Part shown: in pieces, positions 7,574 to 15,150 of the stretch
Position numbering within the stretch: position 1 is the stretch's first letter
How the letters are laid out: the number at the start of each line of letters is the position of its first letter
DNA from: Clostridia bacterium
Lineage (GTDB): Bacteria; Bacillota_A; Clostridia; Christensenellales; Aristaeellaceae
NCBI GenBank assembly: GCA_017397695.1
Contig: JAFQIF010000106.1
Coordinates: 1-18,821 of the forward strand
Direction: 5' to 3'
DNA: 18,821 nucleotides
Position numbers and translations under genes: made by a program
The notes under the pieces: model-generated
What the model was told of the DNA's origin: nothing
Databases searched by the model: none
Seen by the model: the letters and a program-made list of their open reading frames with translations, nothing else

Positions 7574-8497
7574 ATGGACACGCTGCACAGCCTGATGGAA
7601 AAAACGCGTGAATGCTTCGGCGTGCACCTGTGCGTGCACGATGTATCGGGCGTGACCTATGCGCGCAAATCGCTCAGCCTGCCGTACCTGATGCTGCAGC
7701 ATGACTGCGGCTACTGTACGGCAGTCAAGCGCTGCATCAGCGAGCCGCGCTGCATGAGGCAGAAACAGCTGGTGATGTGGATGCTGCGCAGAAACGGTAT
7801 GAAGCCGTTTTTCGGCGCATGCCATATGGGCGTAAGCGAATATATCCTGCCTGTTTGCCAGAATGGCCGTCTGTTGGCCGTGGTCTTTGCCAGCGGTATC
7901 ACACGTGAGGATGAACCGCAATCCAGACAGAAAATGCTGCGCGCGAGGGAGAAGGCGGCGCCTGCCCAGCGCGAGCGGCTGGAGGCGAGCTACGAAAGCT
8001 TTGTGCGCGAGAGCATGGTGTCCAGGGAGATGCTGCGCTACTTTGCGGAGCTTGCCGGTGAGCGGATTCTGCGCGCGGGCGCGGGCATGCCCGGTACGGA
8101 CGGGGGAGATCCCTACGCGGTGGAATCCGTGCGCGAGGGCAAGGGGCGCAGCGGTACGGTCCGCGCAATTCTGGGCTACATCGAGGCGAGCCTGCCCGGC
8201 GAAATTTCGTTGGGGGATATCAGCGCTGTTTTCTTCATGAGCGAGGGGCACCTATGCCGGCTGTTCAAAAAGGAGATGGGCATGAGCATTATGGCCTATG
8301 TCAAGCGCCAGCGTATGCTCATGGCTGCTAGGCTCCTGCGCGACAGCGGCGCGAGCGTGAGCGCCATTGCCCAGCGCGTGGGCGTTGCCGATCCGAACTA
8401 TTTCTGCCGCGCCTTCAAAAAGGAGACGGGCTTGACGCCCGGCGAATACCGTCTGAGTGCAATGAATACTAGAATACAAGTACAAAACAAACAGTAA
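7574..8497 (+). CDS. PocR-domain AraC-family transcriptional regulator
   Basis: This 307-residue protein has an N-terminal PocR-type sensory domain (roughly residues 5-150) and a C-terminal AraC DNA-binding domain (roughly 195-300). The sensor is rich in cysteine (Cys45, 48, 54, 60, 83) and has the FGACHMGVSEYILPV segment typical of PocR domains. The C-terminus shows both helix-turn-helix units: ISLGDISAVFFMSEGHLCRLFKKEMG, then VSAIAQRVGVADPNYFCRAFKKETGLTPGEYR. It follows the pflA terminator with its own promoter and a ribosome binding site (AAAGGGG). It lies 130 bp upstream of the first ABC importer operon on the same strand, the most likely target. The ligand cannot be told from sequence. 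Confidence 0.88.
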   Translation: MDTLHSLMEKTRECFGVHLCVHDVSGVTYARKSLSLPYLMLQHDCGYCTAVKRCISEPRCMRQKQLVMWMLRRNGMKPFFGACHMGVSEYILPVCQNGRLLAVVFASGITREDEPQSRQKMLRAREKAAPAQRERLEASYESFVRESMVSREMLRYFAELAGERILRAGAGMPGTDGGDPYAVESVREGKGRSGTVRAILGYIEASLPGEISLGDISAVFFMSEGHLCRLFKKEMGMSIMAYVKRQRMLMAARLLRDSGASVSAIAQRVGVADPNYFCRAFKKETGLTPGEYRLSAMNTRIQVQNKQ

Positions 8498-8554
8498 TAT
8501 CAATATTGTGCTATATCATTGTTTGTTATGTTTAGGGACGAAGTGTTTTTTCTG

Positions 8555-8563
8555 TGATATACT
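8555..8563 (+). promoter_or_regulatory. extended -10 promoter for the first ABC importer operon
   Basis: TGATATACT is an extended -10 element 64 bp upstream of the binding-protein start. No clear -35 lies 17 bp upstream, which fits a promoter needing an activator such as the adjacent AraC-type protein. Upstream, AACAAAC (8484-8490) and GTTTGTT form widely spaced inverted arms. Confidence 0.4.
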
Positions 8564-8627
8564 ACAAATAATGGGGCACGCCAAGGCGTGCAAATCACTG
8601 TTACCGTGTGGAAAGGAGTCATGAATC

Positions 8628-9866
8628 ATGAAACGTTTCCTCTCTATCCTGGCAGTCGTGATGCTGCTGGTGACCTTCACCGTGGGCGCGTCCGCCGAGG
8701 CCGTCAACATGAAGATCGCGACCTGGACCTCCAACGAAGCGCAGCTGGCGCTGCTGGGCGGCTTTGTTCAGGAGTTCGCCGAGAAGAAGGGCATCGAGAT
8801 CAACTACACCTTCGAGTCCATCGCCTTTGACGAGTACAACACCAAGCTGCTGCTCGAACTGCAGGGCAAGGACGCTCCGGACGCCTACTGGGTTCTGGAG
8901 ACCTCTGCTCCGGCGTTCATCGCTTCCGGCAACCTGGCCAAGCTGAACGACGCGCTGACCGAGTACAACCCGGAAGACATCTCCGCCGCGGCGCTTGAGC
9001 TGTGGAAGGGCGGCGACGACGTGTATGCCGTTCCGTTCTCCACCTCTCCGTTCGTGATGCTCTACAATGTCGATCTGTTCAAGCAGGCCGGCGCGAAGAC
9101 CCCGGACGAGCTGATCGCCGAGGGCAACTGGACCTGGGAGTCCTTCCGCGAAGTGTCCAAGCAGATCAAGGACGCGACCGGCGTTTGGGGCTATCAGACT
9201 GTTGACGGCGACGGCTACAACAGCCGCGTGCTGCACACCCTGCTGCCGATCATCCGCGCGATGGGCGGCGACGCATGGGACGAGAACTACGAAGTGAAGA
9301 TCGACTCTGCCGAGTCCATCGCCGCTGTGCAGCTCTTCCACGACATGCTCTACAAGGACGGCTCCATCGTGCCTCCGGGCGACGAGAGCAGCTTCTACAC
9401 CGGCGCTGCCGCGATGACCTGCAGCCAGATCTCCCGCGTGAGCAATCTGGACGGCGTCGAGTGGGAGTGGGCGATGTGCACCCTGCCGGGCAACGTTCCG
9501 GTTATCGGCCAGGCCGCTCTGGGCGCCTACTCTAAGGGCCCGAACGCCGAGCTGGCTGCTGAGCTGGTTGCCTACATGACCAGCGAGTCCTGCGCTGCGC
9601 GCATCGCGGGCATCTGGCCGCCGTGCCGCTTCTCCGTGCTGGAGAGCGAGGCCTTCCTGACCTCCAACGAGCGCATCAAGCCCGAGCAGATGGCTTCCGC
9701 TGTTGCGGCTTCCATCGGCACCGGCCGCGTGCTGCCGAGCCACCAGCTCTATCCGCAGATCGAGGTTGAGGCCAAGATCGCGTATGACAAGCTGTGGAAC
9801 GCGGACGCCGACGTCGCCAAGATTATGCAGGAAGTTGCCAAGGTTTACCGCACCTATCTGCAGTAA
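8628..9866 (+). CDS. ABC importer extracellular substrate-binding protein (family 1, carbohydrate-type), importer 1
   Basis: This 412-residue secreted protein captures the substrate for the permeases encoded downstream. It begins with a signal peptide (MKRFLSILAVVMLLVTF) and a likely signal peptidase I site after ASA at residue 23. No lipobox cysteine is present, unusual for a Gram-positive binding protein. The mature part has the family 1 pattern: IATWTS, a FVQEFAEKKGIEI segment, YAVPFSTSPFVMLYNVDLFKQAG, and a NWTWESFREV motif often seen in sugar-binding members. The start is the ATG 9 nt after AGGAG; the overlapping ATG at 8621 is in another frame. A hairpin terminator separates it from the permease genes, fitting higher expression of the binding protein. 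The ligand is unknown. Confidence 0.9.
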   Translation: MKRFLSILAVVMLLVTFTVGASAEAVNMKIATWTSNEAQLALLGGFVQEFAEKKGIEINYTFESIAFDEYNTKLLLELQGKDAPDAYWVLETSAPAFIASGNLAKLNDALTEYNPEDISAAALELWKGGDDVYAVPFSTSPFVMLYNVDLFKQAGAKTPDELIAEGNWTWESFREVSKQIKDATGVWGYQTVDGDGYNSRVLHTLLPIIRAMGGDAWDENYEVKIDSAESIAAVQLFHDMLYKDGSIVPPGDESSFYTGAAAMTCSQISRVSNLDGVEWEWAMCTLPGNVPVIGQAALGAYSKGPNAELAAELVAYMTSESCAARIAGIWPPCRFSVLESEAFLTSNERIKPEQMASAVAASIGTGRVLPSHQLYPQIEVEAKIAYDKLWNADADVAKIMQEVAKVYRTYLQ

Positions 9867-9904
9867 TCTTTGATCCGTTCTGCCTGACAAAAGCCTGAAA
9901 CCAT

Positions 9905-9936
9905 GCCGGCGGCAGCCCAGCTGCCGCCGGCTTTTC
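9905..9936 (+). terminator. strong hairpin between binding protein and permease genes of importer 1
   Basis: GCCGGCGGCAGC and GCTGCCGCCGGC form a perfect 12-bp stem with a 3-nt loop, followed by TTTTCT. It probably ends most transcripts after the binding-protein gene and stabilises its mRNA, leaving a smaller amount of read-through for the permeases. Confidence 0.85.
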
Positions 9937-9980
9937 TATCGCTGCATTTGCTCCCCGTACAGGGAGGAGCAGAGCCTTTT

Positions 9981-10085
9981 CCCTACAAGGCGGCTTAAAA
10001 CGGCCGCGAAGCGAAGAAGGGGTATGGGGACGACGTCCCCAGGCGGGTTTCAGGGCGGCCGCCCTGACGTTCCCCTGATCCTAAA
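9981..10085 (-). repeat. two-hairpin intergenic repeat, copy 2 (reverse orientation)
   Basis: Reverse complement of the copy 1 layout. Stem B is TGGGGAC/GTCCCCA (10025-10041) and stem A is the 18-bp perfect palindrome TCAGGGCGGCCGCCCTGA (10050-10067). The conserved box appears as CGCGAAGCGAAGAAGGG around 10005-10021. It fills the gap between the terminator and the first permease gene. Confidence 0.8.
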
Positions 10086-10108
10086 ACCAGAAACCGGAGG
10101 CTTTCACC

Positions 10109-11017
10109 ATGACAAAAAGCCCTGCCGCACGCAGCCTCAGGCGCAGAGAGGCTCTGACCGGCTACGCGTTCGTGCTGCCGCAGCTTATCGGCTTCACGTT
10201 CTTCGTGCTCATTCCGCTGGTCAACGTGTTCATCTATTCGTTCCATAACAAGAACATGCTCTTCGGAACGAACATCTTCATCGGCATCGATAACTTCACT
10301 AAGCTCTTTACGAACGATTCCCTGTTCTGGATGACGCTCAAGAATACCTTCGTCTTTTCCGTGCTGCTGGTGCCGCTGAACCTGGTGCTCGCGCTGCTTC
10401 TGGCGCTGTATCTGGGCGACGGCGGCTTCGGCACGCGCTTTACCCGCACGGTCATCTTCCTGCCGGTGGTCACCTCCGGCGTGGCCTGGGCGATCGTGTG
10501 GAAATATCTGTTGCAGAGCGGCACCGCCGGCCCGGTCAATTACTTCCTGTCTCTGGTCGGCATTCCAGGCCCGAACTGGCTGACGGATAAGGGCTGGGCG
10601 ATGGTTTCTGTGGTTGTCAACCGCGTGCTCAAGAATCTGGGTACCAACGTGCTCATCTTCTACGGCGCGGTGATGAACATGCCGCAGGACGTTATCGAAG
10701 CGGCGCGTATCGACGGCGCGGGCAGCTGGGTGCTGCTGCGCAAGATCAAGCTGCCGCTGCTCATGCCCACGATCCTCATGGTATCTATCGTCACCATGAT
10801 CGGCTCCATGCGCGTGTTCGATACCATCCGCCTGATGACCGACGGCGGCCCCGAGGGATCGACCATGGTGCTGGTGTATTACATCTACCATCAGGCGTTC
10901 AAGATGTTCAACACGGGCTATGCCAGCGCGATTGCCGTCGTGCTGTTTGTCATCGTGCTGATTCTCACCATCATTCAGTGGGCGCTGAGAAAGAAGGTGT
11001 CGCACTATGAGGACTAA
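10109..11017 (+). CDS. ABC importer permease (MalF/UgpA type), importer 1
   Basis: This 302-residue integral membrane protein forms half of the importer channel. It has about six hydrophobic segments, beginning with GYAFVLPQLIGFTFFVLIPLV, typical of MalF/UgpA-type sugar permeases. The EAA loop that contacts the ATPase is present (EAARIDGAGSWVLLRKIKLP). A FDTIRLMTDGGPEGST segment near the C-terminus is also characteristic. The ATG follows CCGGAGG by 8 nt. Its end overlaps the start of the second permease by 11 bp, so the two are translationally coupled. No ATPase gene is nearby. Confidence 0.93.
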   Translation: MTKSPAARSLRRREALTGYAFVLPQLIGFTFFVLIPLVNVFIYSFHNKNMLFGTNIFIGIDNFTKLFTNDSLFWMTLKNTFVFSVLLVPLNLVLALLLALYLGDGGFGTRFTRTVIFLPVVTSGVAWAIVWKYLLQSGTAGPVNYFLSLVGIPGPNWLTDKGWAMVSVVVNRVLKNLGTNVLIFYGAVMNMPQDVIEAARIDGAGSWVLLRKIKLPLLMPTILMVSIVTMIGSMRVFDTIRLMTDGGPEGSTMVLVYYIYHQAFKMFNTGYASAIAVVLFVIVLILTIIQWALRKKVSHYED

Positions 11018-11840
11018 GAAGAATCTTGCCCGCGTGGGCCAGGTGCTCATGCTCGTTGTGGTTGCGGCGCTGTTCGTCTATCCCTTCTGGTGGATGCTGA
11101 TCAATTCGCTCAATACAGCCGCCCAGGTTTTCGGAAAGCCTACGCTGCTGCCGCGCGCCTGGCGCTGGGTCAATTACGTTGAGATCTTCCAAGTGCAGCC
11201 CTTTGCCCGCCATCTGATGAATTCCATCCTCGTGGCGCTGATTGGCACGGTGGGTAACGTGCTGGTGAGCGCGCTGTCGGGTTACGGCTTTGCGCGCCTG
11301 CGCTTCCCTGGCAGCAATGTGTTGTTCATCCTGCTGCTGACCGCGCTGATGATGCCCATTGAGGTCATCATCGTGCCGCTGTTTTTCCAGATGCTCCAGT
11401 GGGGCTTTTCCGATTCGCTTGTGCCGCTGATGCTCATTCCGATCTTCGGCGCGCAGGGCGCGTTCTCCGCGTTCATGTTCCGTCAGTTTTTCGTGACGGT
11501 GCCGCTCGAGCTGGAAGAAGCGGCCAAGCTGGACGGCCTGAATGCGTTTGGCACCTTCTGGCATATCATGCTGCCCATCGCTAAGCCGGTCATCGCTTCC
11601 GGTGCGATTCTGGCGTTCCTGGCTGCGTGGAATACCTATCTTGAGCCGCTTGTCTTTACCAGCAGCATTGAGAATTTCACGCTGCCGCTGTCGCTGAATA
11701 ACTTCAACGACTCCTACGGTGAGCCGCAGTGGAACCTGCAGATGGCGGCGACGACGGTCTCCGTTCTGCCGATCATGATCGTCTATCTTTTCTTCCAGGA
11801 GAAGGTGACCGACGCCATGGTCAATTCCGGCCTCAAGTAA
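11007..11840 (+). CDS. ABC importer permease (MalG/UgpE type), importer 1
   Basis: This 277-residue membrane protein is the second channel subunit. It opens with a hydrophobic segment ending FVYPFWWMLINSLNT, the typical start of MalG/UgpE permeases, and has about six transmembrane segments. The EAA loop reads EAAKLDGLNAFGTFWHIMLPIAKP, and the AAWNTYLEPLVF motif follows. It overlaps the preceding permease and is followed 24 bp later by the FAD-dependent oxidoreductase, with no terminator between. It should pair with the preceding permease and use a shared ATPase encoded elsewhere. Confidence 0.93.
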   Translation: MRTKKNLARVGQVLMLVVVAALFVYPFWWMLINSLNTAAQVFGKPTLLPRAWRWVNYVEIFQVQPFARHLMNSILVALIGTVGNVLVSALSGYGFARLRFPGSNVLFILLLTALMMPIEVIIVPLFFQMLQWGFSDSLVPLMLIPIFGAQGAFSAFMFRQFFVTVPLELEEAAKLDGLNAFGTFWHIMLPIAKPVIASGAILAFLAAWNTYLEPLVFTSSIENFTLPLSLNNFNDSYGEPQWNLQMAATTVSVLPIMIVYLFFQEKVTDAMVNSGLK

Positions 11841-11864
11841 GACGAGCGAGGAGGGAACAAGCAT

Positions 11865-13220
11865 ATGAAATGCATGGATGCGTATGACGTGATTGTTTGC
11901 GGCGCGGGCATTGCCGGCTCCATGGCGGCGATTGCGGCTGCGCGCATGGGCGCAAAGGTGCTGGTTGTGGAAGAAGAGGGCTATCCGGGCGGCAGCATGA
12001 CCGCGATGGGTACCGGCCCGATGATGACCTTCCATGCGGGCGAGAAGCAGACTGTGCGCGGCATCACGGATGAGATGATTGAGCGCCTGAAGAAAAAGAA
12101 CCTTTCCCCGGGCCATATCATCGATTCCACCGGCTATACCTATACTGTTACGCCTTTTTCTGCCGAGGGCATGAAGCGCGAGCTGGAGCTGATGCTGCTG
12201 GAAAGCGGCGCGCAGCTGCTCTATCATACGGTGATTATCGGCGTGAATATGCAGGACGGCTTGATCAGGAGCCTGCGCTGCTTCTCCTGCGGCGAGACGT
12301 TTGAGATCTGCGGCAGGATCTATATCGACGCGACGGGCGACGCGGATGTGGTCGCCATGTCCGGCGCCAGCTACAAGCAGGGCCGCGACAGCGACGGCAA
12401 GGATCAGCCGATGACCATGAACTACAAGATCACGGGCGTTGATATCGGCTGTGTGCGCGCGCTGATGGAGACGAATCCGGAGAATTTCCCGTTCCTCTAT
12501 CCCAAGGCGGGTATCCAGAAAAAGGCGCCGCGGCTGTCCTTTTCCGGCTATCAGGATATCATGAAGAAGGCGATTGCCGACGGTGAGATCACGTTCGATC
12601 GTGATATCGTACTCTGCTTTGAAACCGACAGGGAAAACGAGGTCATCGTAAACATGACCCGTATTCTGGGTGAGAATCCCGTCGATCCGATCTCGCTCAG
12701 CCGCGCGGAGACAGAAGGCCGCCGTCAGGTGTGGGAGTTGTTTGAGTTCATGAAGCGCCGCATTCCGGGCTTTGAAAACACGCATCTGCTCTTTACCGGC
12801 CCGCGCGTGGGCGTGCGTTCCTCGCGCCGCATGACAGGCCTGTATACCCTGACGGAATATGACATTCTTGATGAGCGCAAGTTCGACGATGGCGTTGCGG
12901 CCTACGGTTATCCGATCGATATCCATTCGGCGGACGGCACGGAAACCGACAGCCGCTTCCTTCGTGAAGGCGGATACTACACGATTCCCTATGGCTGCCT
13001 GATCAGCAGCGATATCGCGAACCTGATGGCTGCGGGGCGCAACATCAGCGCGACATTCGAGGCGCAGGCTTCCACGCGCACCAGCCCCTGCTGCGGCGCG
13101 CTGGGCCATGCGGCGGGCGCTGCGGCTGCGCTGGCGGCGAGGGAAAATGTGATGCCTGCCCAAGTGGATGTGCAGGCGCTGCGCGATGTTCTTCGCGAGC
13201 AGGGCGCGGTGGTAGACTGA
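11865..13220 (+). CDS. FAD-dependent oxidoreductase (FAD_oxidored family) at the end of importer operon 1
   Basis: This 451-residue flavoprotein has an N-terminal Rossmann dinucleotide motif (VIVCGAGIAGSMAAIAAARMG, Gly13-x-Gly15-x-x-Gly18), followed by LVVEEEGYPGGSMTAMG, as in the FAD_oxidored family. A second FAD-contacting region is YIDATGDADVVAMSGA. The C-terminal region has LMAAGRNISATFEAQASTR and CCGALGHAAGAAAAL, which close the flavin site. No signal peptide is present. It is 24 bp downstream of the permeases behind AGGAGG and is followed by a strong terminator, so it is the last gene of the operon. It may oxidise or reduce the imported compound after uptake. The family is broad and the substrate cannot be named from sequence. 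Confidence 0.88.
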   Translation: MKCMDAYDVIVCGAGIAGSMAAIAAARMGAKVLVVEEEGYPGGSMTAMGTGPMMTFHAGEKQTVRGITDEMIERLKKKNLSPGHIIDSTGYTYTVTPFSAEGMKRELELMLLESGAQLLYHTVIIGVNMQDGLIRSLRCFSCGETFEICGRIYIDATGDADVVAMSGASYKQGRDSDGKDQPMTMNYKITGVDIGCVRALMETNPENFPFLYPKAGIQKKAPRLSFSGYQDIMKKAIADGEITFDRDIVLCFETDRENEVIVNMTRILGENPVDPISLSRAETEGRRQVWELFEFMKRRIPGFENTHLLFTGPRVGVRSSRRMTGLYTLTEYDILDERKFDDGVAAYGYPIDIHSADGTETDSRFLREGGYYTIPYGCLISSDIANLMAAGRNISATFEAQASTRTSPCCGALGHAAGAAAALAARENVMPAQVDVQALRDVLREQGAVVD

Positions 13221-13223
13221 TAC

Positions 13224-13257
13224 AAAAGGCGTCCGGCAAAAGCCGGACGCCTTTTTT
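13224..13257 (+). terminator. intrinsic terminator of importer operon 1
   Basis: AAAAGGCGTCCGGC and GCCGGACGCCTTTT form a long GC-rich stem with an AAAA loop, followed by a T run. It lies directly after the oxidoreductase stop codon. Confidence 0.93.
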
Positions 13258-13283
13258 GCTGCGCAGTATGGATAGAATGTTTA

Positions 13284-13372
13284 CTAAGGCAGCTTAAAGC
13301 CGCCGCGAAGCGAAGAAGGGTCAAGGGATGAAATCCCTTGTCAGAGGTTTGGGGATGAAATCCCCAACGTAG
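13284..13372 (-). repeat. two-hairpin intergenic repeat, copy 3 (reverse orientation)
   Basis: Stem B pairs CAAGGGAT (13322-13329) with ATCCCTTG (13333-13340). Stem A pairs TTGGGGAT (13349-13356) with ATCCCCAA (13360-13367). The conserved box is present as CGCCGCGAAGCGAAGAAGGG (13301-13320). It forms the left end of a larger inverted structure with copy 4. Confidence 0.8.
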
Positions 13373-13387
13373 CCCAATCGAAGAAAA

Positions 13388-13560
13388 AAGCAAGAATCGG
13401 AGCGAAGCCGAAGGCGACAATTACGATTCCGCTATACTTCTTAAGCGTGGTTTTTATTGAGCGCGTAACCTGTTGTGCTCAATGAAAAACGCACTGATGA
13501 AGTATGCAGGAAGCTCAATTGTCGCCTAATGGCTCCGCTGAGCTTCTTGTTTATCCAGCG
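13388..13560. repeat. large imperfect inverted repeat between repeat copies 3 and 4
   Basis: The left arm (about 13388-13453) and the right arm (about 13475-13555) pair imperfectly over roughly 65-70 bases. Matched blocks include AGGCGACAATT with AATTGTCGCCT, ATACTTC with GAAGTAT, and ATTGAGC with GCTCAAT, around a loop near 13460-13470. No convincing protein is encoded. Together with copies 3 and 4 the region is a nested palindrome, as in a MITE-like element. Confidence 0.6.
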
Positions 13561-13568
13561 CTTCGCGC

Positions 13569-13657
13569 ATGGGAACGTTGGGCTGCCGCCCAAACCTGCC
13601 TGGGGACATTGTCCCCAGACCCCTTCTTCGCTTCGCGGCGGCTTCAAGATTCCTTAA
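13569..13657 (+). repeat. two-hairpin intergenic repeat, copy 4
   Basis: Stem A pairs TTGGGC (13578-13583) with GCCCAA (13588-13593). Stem B pairs CTGGGGAC (13600-13607) with GTCCCCAG (13611-13618). The conserved box CCCTTCTTCGCTTCGCGGCG starts at 13621. It is in the same orientation as copy 1 and inverted relative to copy 3. Confidence 0.8.
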
Positions 13658-13670
13658 TGACTAAATAGAA

Positions 13671-13695
13671 AGAGGACCGCGAAAGCGGTCCTTTT
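13671..13695 (-). terminator. intrinsic terminator after ychF
   Basis: AAGGACCGC and GCGGTCCTC pair around a TTTC loop, followed on the minus strand by TTTCTATTT. The hairpin lies a few bases past the ychF stop codon. Confidence 0.75.
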
Positions 13696-13698
13696 GCA

Positions 13699-14796
13699 TT
13701 ACACGTTGAATCGGAACAGCGTCACATCGCCGTCGTTCATCACGTACTCCTTGCCCTCGGAGCGGACAAGTCCCTTTTCCTTGCAGGCAAGCATGGTGCC
13801 GTTTGCCTCCAGATCCTCAAAGGCGACGATTTCTGCGCGGATAAAGCCGCGCTCGAAGTCGGAGTGGATCTTGCCGGCAGCCTGCGGCGCCTTGGTGCCC
13901 TTCTTGATCGTCCACGCACGGCACTCGTCCGCGCCCGCAGTCAGGAAGGAGATCAGACCCAGCAGGTCGTAGCCCTCGGCGATCAGACGGTCCAGACCGC
14001 TCTTGCCGATGCCCAGCTCTTCCAGGAACATCGCCTTTTCGTCCTCGTCCATCTGCGCGATATCCTCTTCGATCTTCGCGGAGATGACCAGCACCTTGGC
14101 ATTCTCTTCCTTGGCGATGGCCTTGACATCCAGCACGCCCGGAATGGTGTCCTCTTCCTTGCCCAGGTCGTCTTCCTTGATGTTGCAGGCATAGATGACC
14201 GGCTTGGTGGTCAGCAGGAACCATTCGCGCGCAATCTCGCGCTCCTTCTCGGTCATCGGGCAGGTGCGCGCCGGCTGCAGGTTGTCCAGGTGCGCAAGCA
14301 GCTTGTTGCCCAGCTCGCTCTCCTCAGCGAATTTCTTGTCACCGGTCTTGAGCATCTTGGTCGCGCGCTCGGCACGCTTGGCGACGGTGTCGCGATCGGC
14401 AGCGATCAGTTCCAGATTGATCGTCTCGATATCGTGCTGCGGATTCAGGCTGTCCGCGTGGCGGATGATGTCCGCATCCTCAAAGCAGCGCACCACGTGC
14501 ACGATCGCTTCGCACTCGCGGATGTGGCTGAGGAACTTGTTGCCCAGGCCCTCGCCGTGGCTGGCGCCCTTGACCAGGCCGGCAATATCGACAAACTCAA
14601 TCACGGCCGGAGTCTTCTTCTTCGGGTTGTACATCACGGCCAGCTTCTCAAGACGCTCATCCGGCACGGCAACCATGCCGGTGTTCGGTTCGATGGTGCA
14701 GAACGGATAATTCGCCGCTTCCGCACCGGCCTTGGGGATCGCGTTGAAGAGGGTGGATTTGCCGACGTTGGGCAGACCGACGACGCCGAGTTTCAT
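13699..14796 (-). CDS. ychF: redox-regulated ATPase/GTPase YchF (Obg family)
   Basis: This 365-residue protein is the universally conserved P-loop NTPase YchF/Ola1, a cytoplasmic ribosome-associated protein that prefers ATP. The P-loop is GLPNVGKST (residues 7-15), the G3 motif is DIAGLV, and the usual NKxD specificity motif is replaced by NIKE (ACNIKEDD), as in all YchF proteins. The C-terminus carries the TGS domain, including KGTKAPQAAGKIHSDFERGFIRAEI, and ends MNDGDVTLFRFNV. The length is normal. The start is supported by GGAGG 9 nt upstream. It has its own consensus promoter, diverges from the second importer operon and ends in its own terminator. One unusual residue is Pro in FNAIPKAG, where Leu-Thr is common. 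Confidence 0.97.
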   Translation of the reverse strand: MKLGVVGLPNVGKSTLFNAIPKAGAEAANYPFCTIEPNTGMVAVPDERLEKLAVMYNPKKKTPAVIEFVDIAGLVKGASHGEGLGNKFLSHIRECEAIVHVVRCFEDADIIRHADSLNPQHDIETINLELIAADRDTVAKRAERATKMLKTGDKKFAEESELGNKLLAHLDNLQPARTCPMTEKEREIAREWFLLTTKPVIYACNIKEDDLGKEEDTIPGVLDVKAIAKEENAKVLVISAKIEEDIAQMDEDEKAMFLEELGIGKSGLDRLIAEGYDLLGLISFLTAGADECRAWTIKKGTKAPQAAGKIHSDFERGFIRAEIVAFEDLEANGTMLACKEKGLVRSEGKEYVMNDGDVTLFRFNV

Positions 14797-14863
14797 ATAT
14801 GCATTCCTCCAGAATCATCACTTGCGCAGGGCATGTGCTTGCTTGTATCTTCGTAACCTGTAT

Positions 14864-14892
14864 ATTATAACGGAAAATTCTCCTTTTTTCAA
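14864..14892 (-). promoter_or_regulatory. sigma-70-type promoter for ychF
   Basis: On the minus strand TTGAAA (14892-14887) and TATAAT (14869-14864) are 17 bp apart, about 68 bp upstream of the ychF start codon. Confidence 0.8.
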
Positions 14893-14980
14893 TCCGTCCC
14901 AGAAAATTGGCCTCTGCTCGTCAGTCGTCAGATGAATTTGTGAATTGTGTAGTATACAAGTTCAATCGCTTAATTCGCTA

Positions 14981-15009
14981 TTGACAACTTTCCTCAGCCA
15001 TTTTATAAT
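14981..15009 (+). promoter_or_regulatory. consensus sigma-70 promoter of importer operon 2
   Basis: A perfect TTGACA (14981-14986) and a perfect TATAAT (15004-15009) are separated by 17 bp. This is the strongest promoter in the window and fits the high-expression codon bias of the binding-protein gene. Transcription should start near 15016, leaving a leader of about 135 nt. Confidence 0.9.
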
Positions 15010-15040
15010 ATTTTCCGCAGAAGGGATTTGTACGCATTTT

Positions 15041-15065
15041 CGGAAACGTTTCCGGAAACGTTATC
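15041..15065. promoter_or_regulatory. tandem LacI/CcpA-type operator
   Basis: CGGAAACGTTTCCG is a perfect 14-bp palindrome with the central ACGT typical of LacI-family and cre operators. It is followed at once by a second, imperfect copy, GGAAACGTTATC. The pair lies about 25-50 bp after the predicted transcription start, so a bound repressor would block elongation or promoter clearance. No LacI-family gene is in the window. Confidence 0.65.
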
Positions 15066-15150
15066 TATTCGCTTCTGCCCAATGTGCTGCTTGCGGGAAG
15101 CTGAGATGCGCCCGTACAGAATATAATAATTTGGAAGGAGATCTTTGACT

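Noticed and set aside
10971..13163. 730-codon minus-strand open frame over the second permease and oxidoreductase
   Set aside because: Shadow of two well-supported plus-strand genes; composition is Arg/His/Gln-rich as expected from antisense of GC-rich coding DNA.
6608..13657. The four repeats as a CRISPR array
   Set aside because: Copies are far apart, in both orientations, about 90-100 bp long with internal hairpins, and there are no regular spacers or cas genes.
14905..14975. GTTCAATCGC segment reminiscent of a tRNA T-loop
   Set aside because: No matching acceptor, anticodon or D arms could be folded around it.
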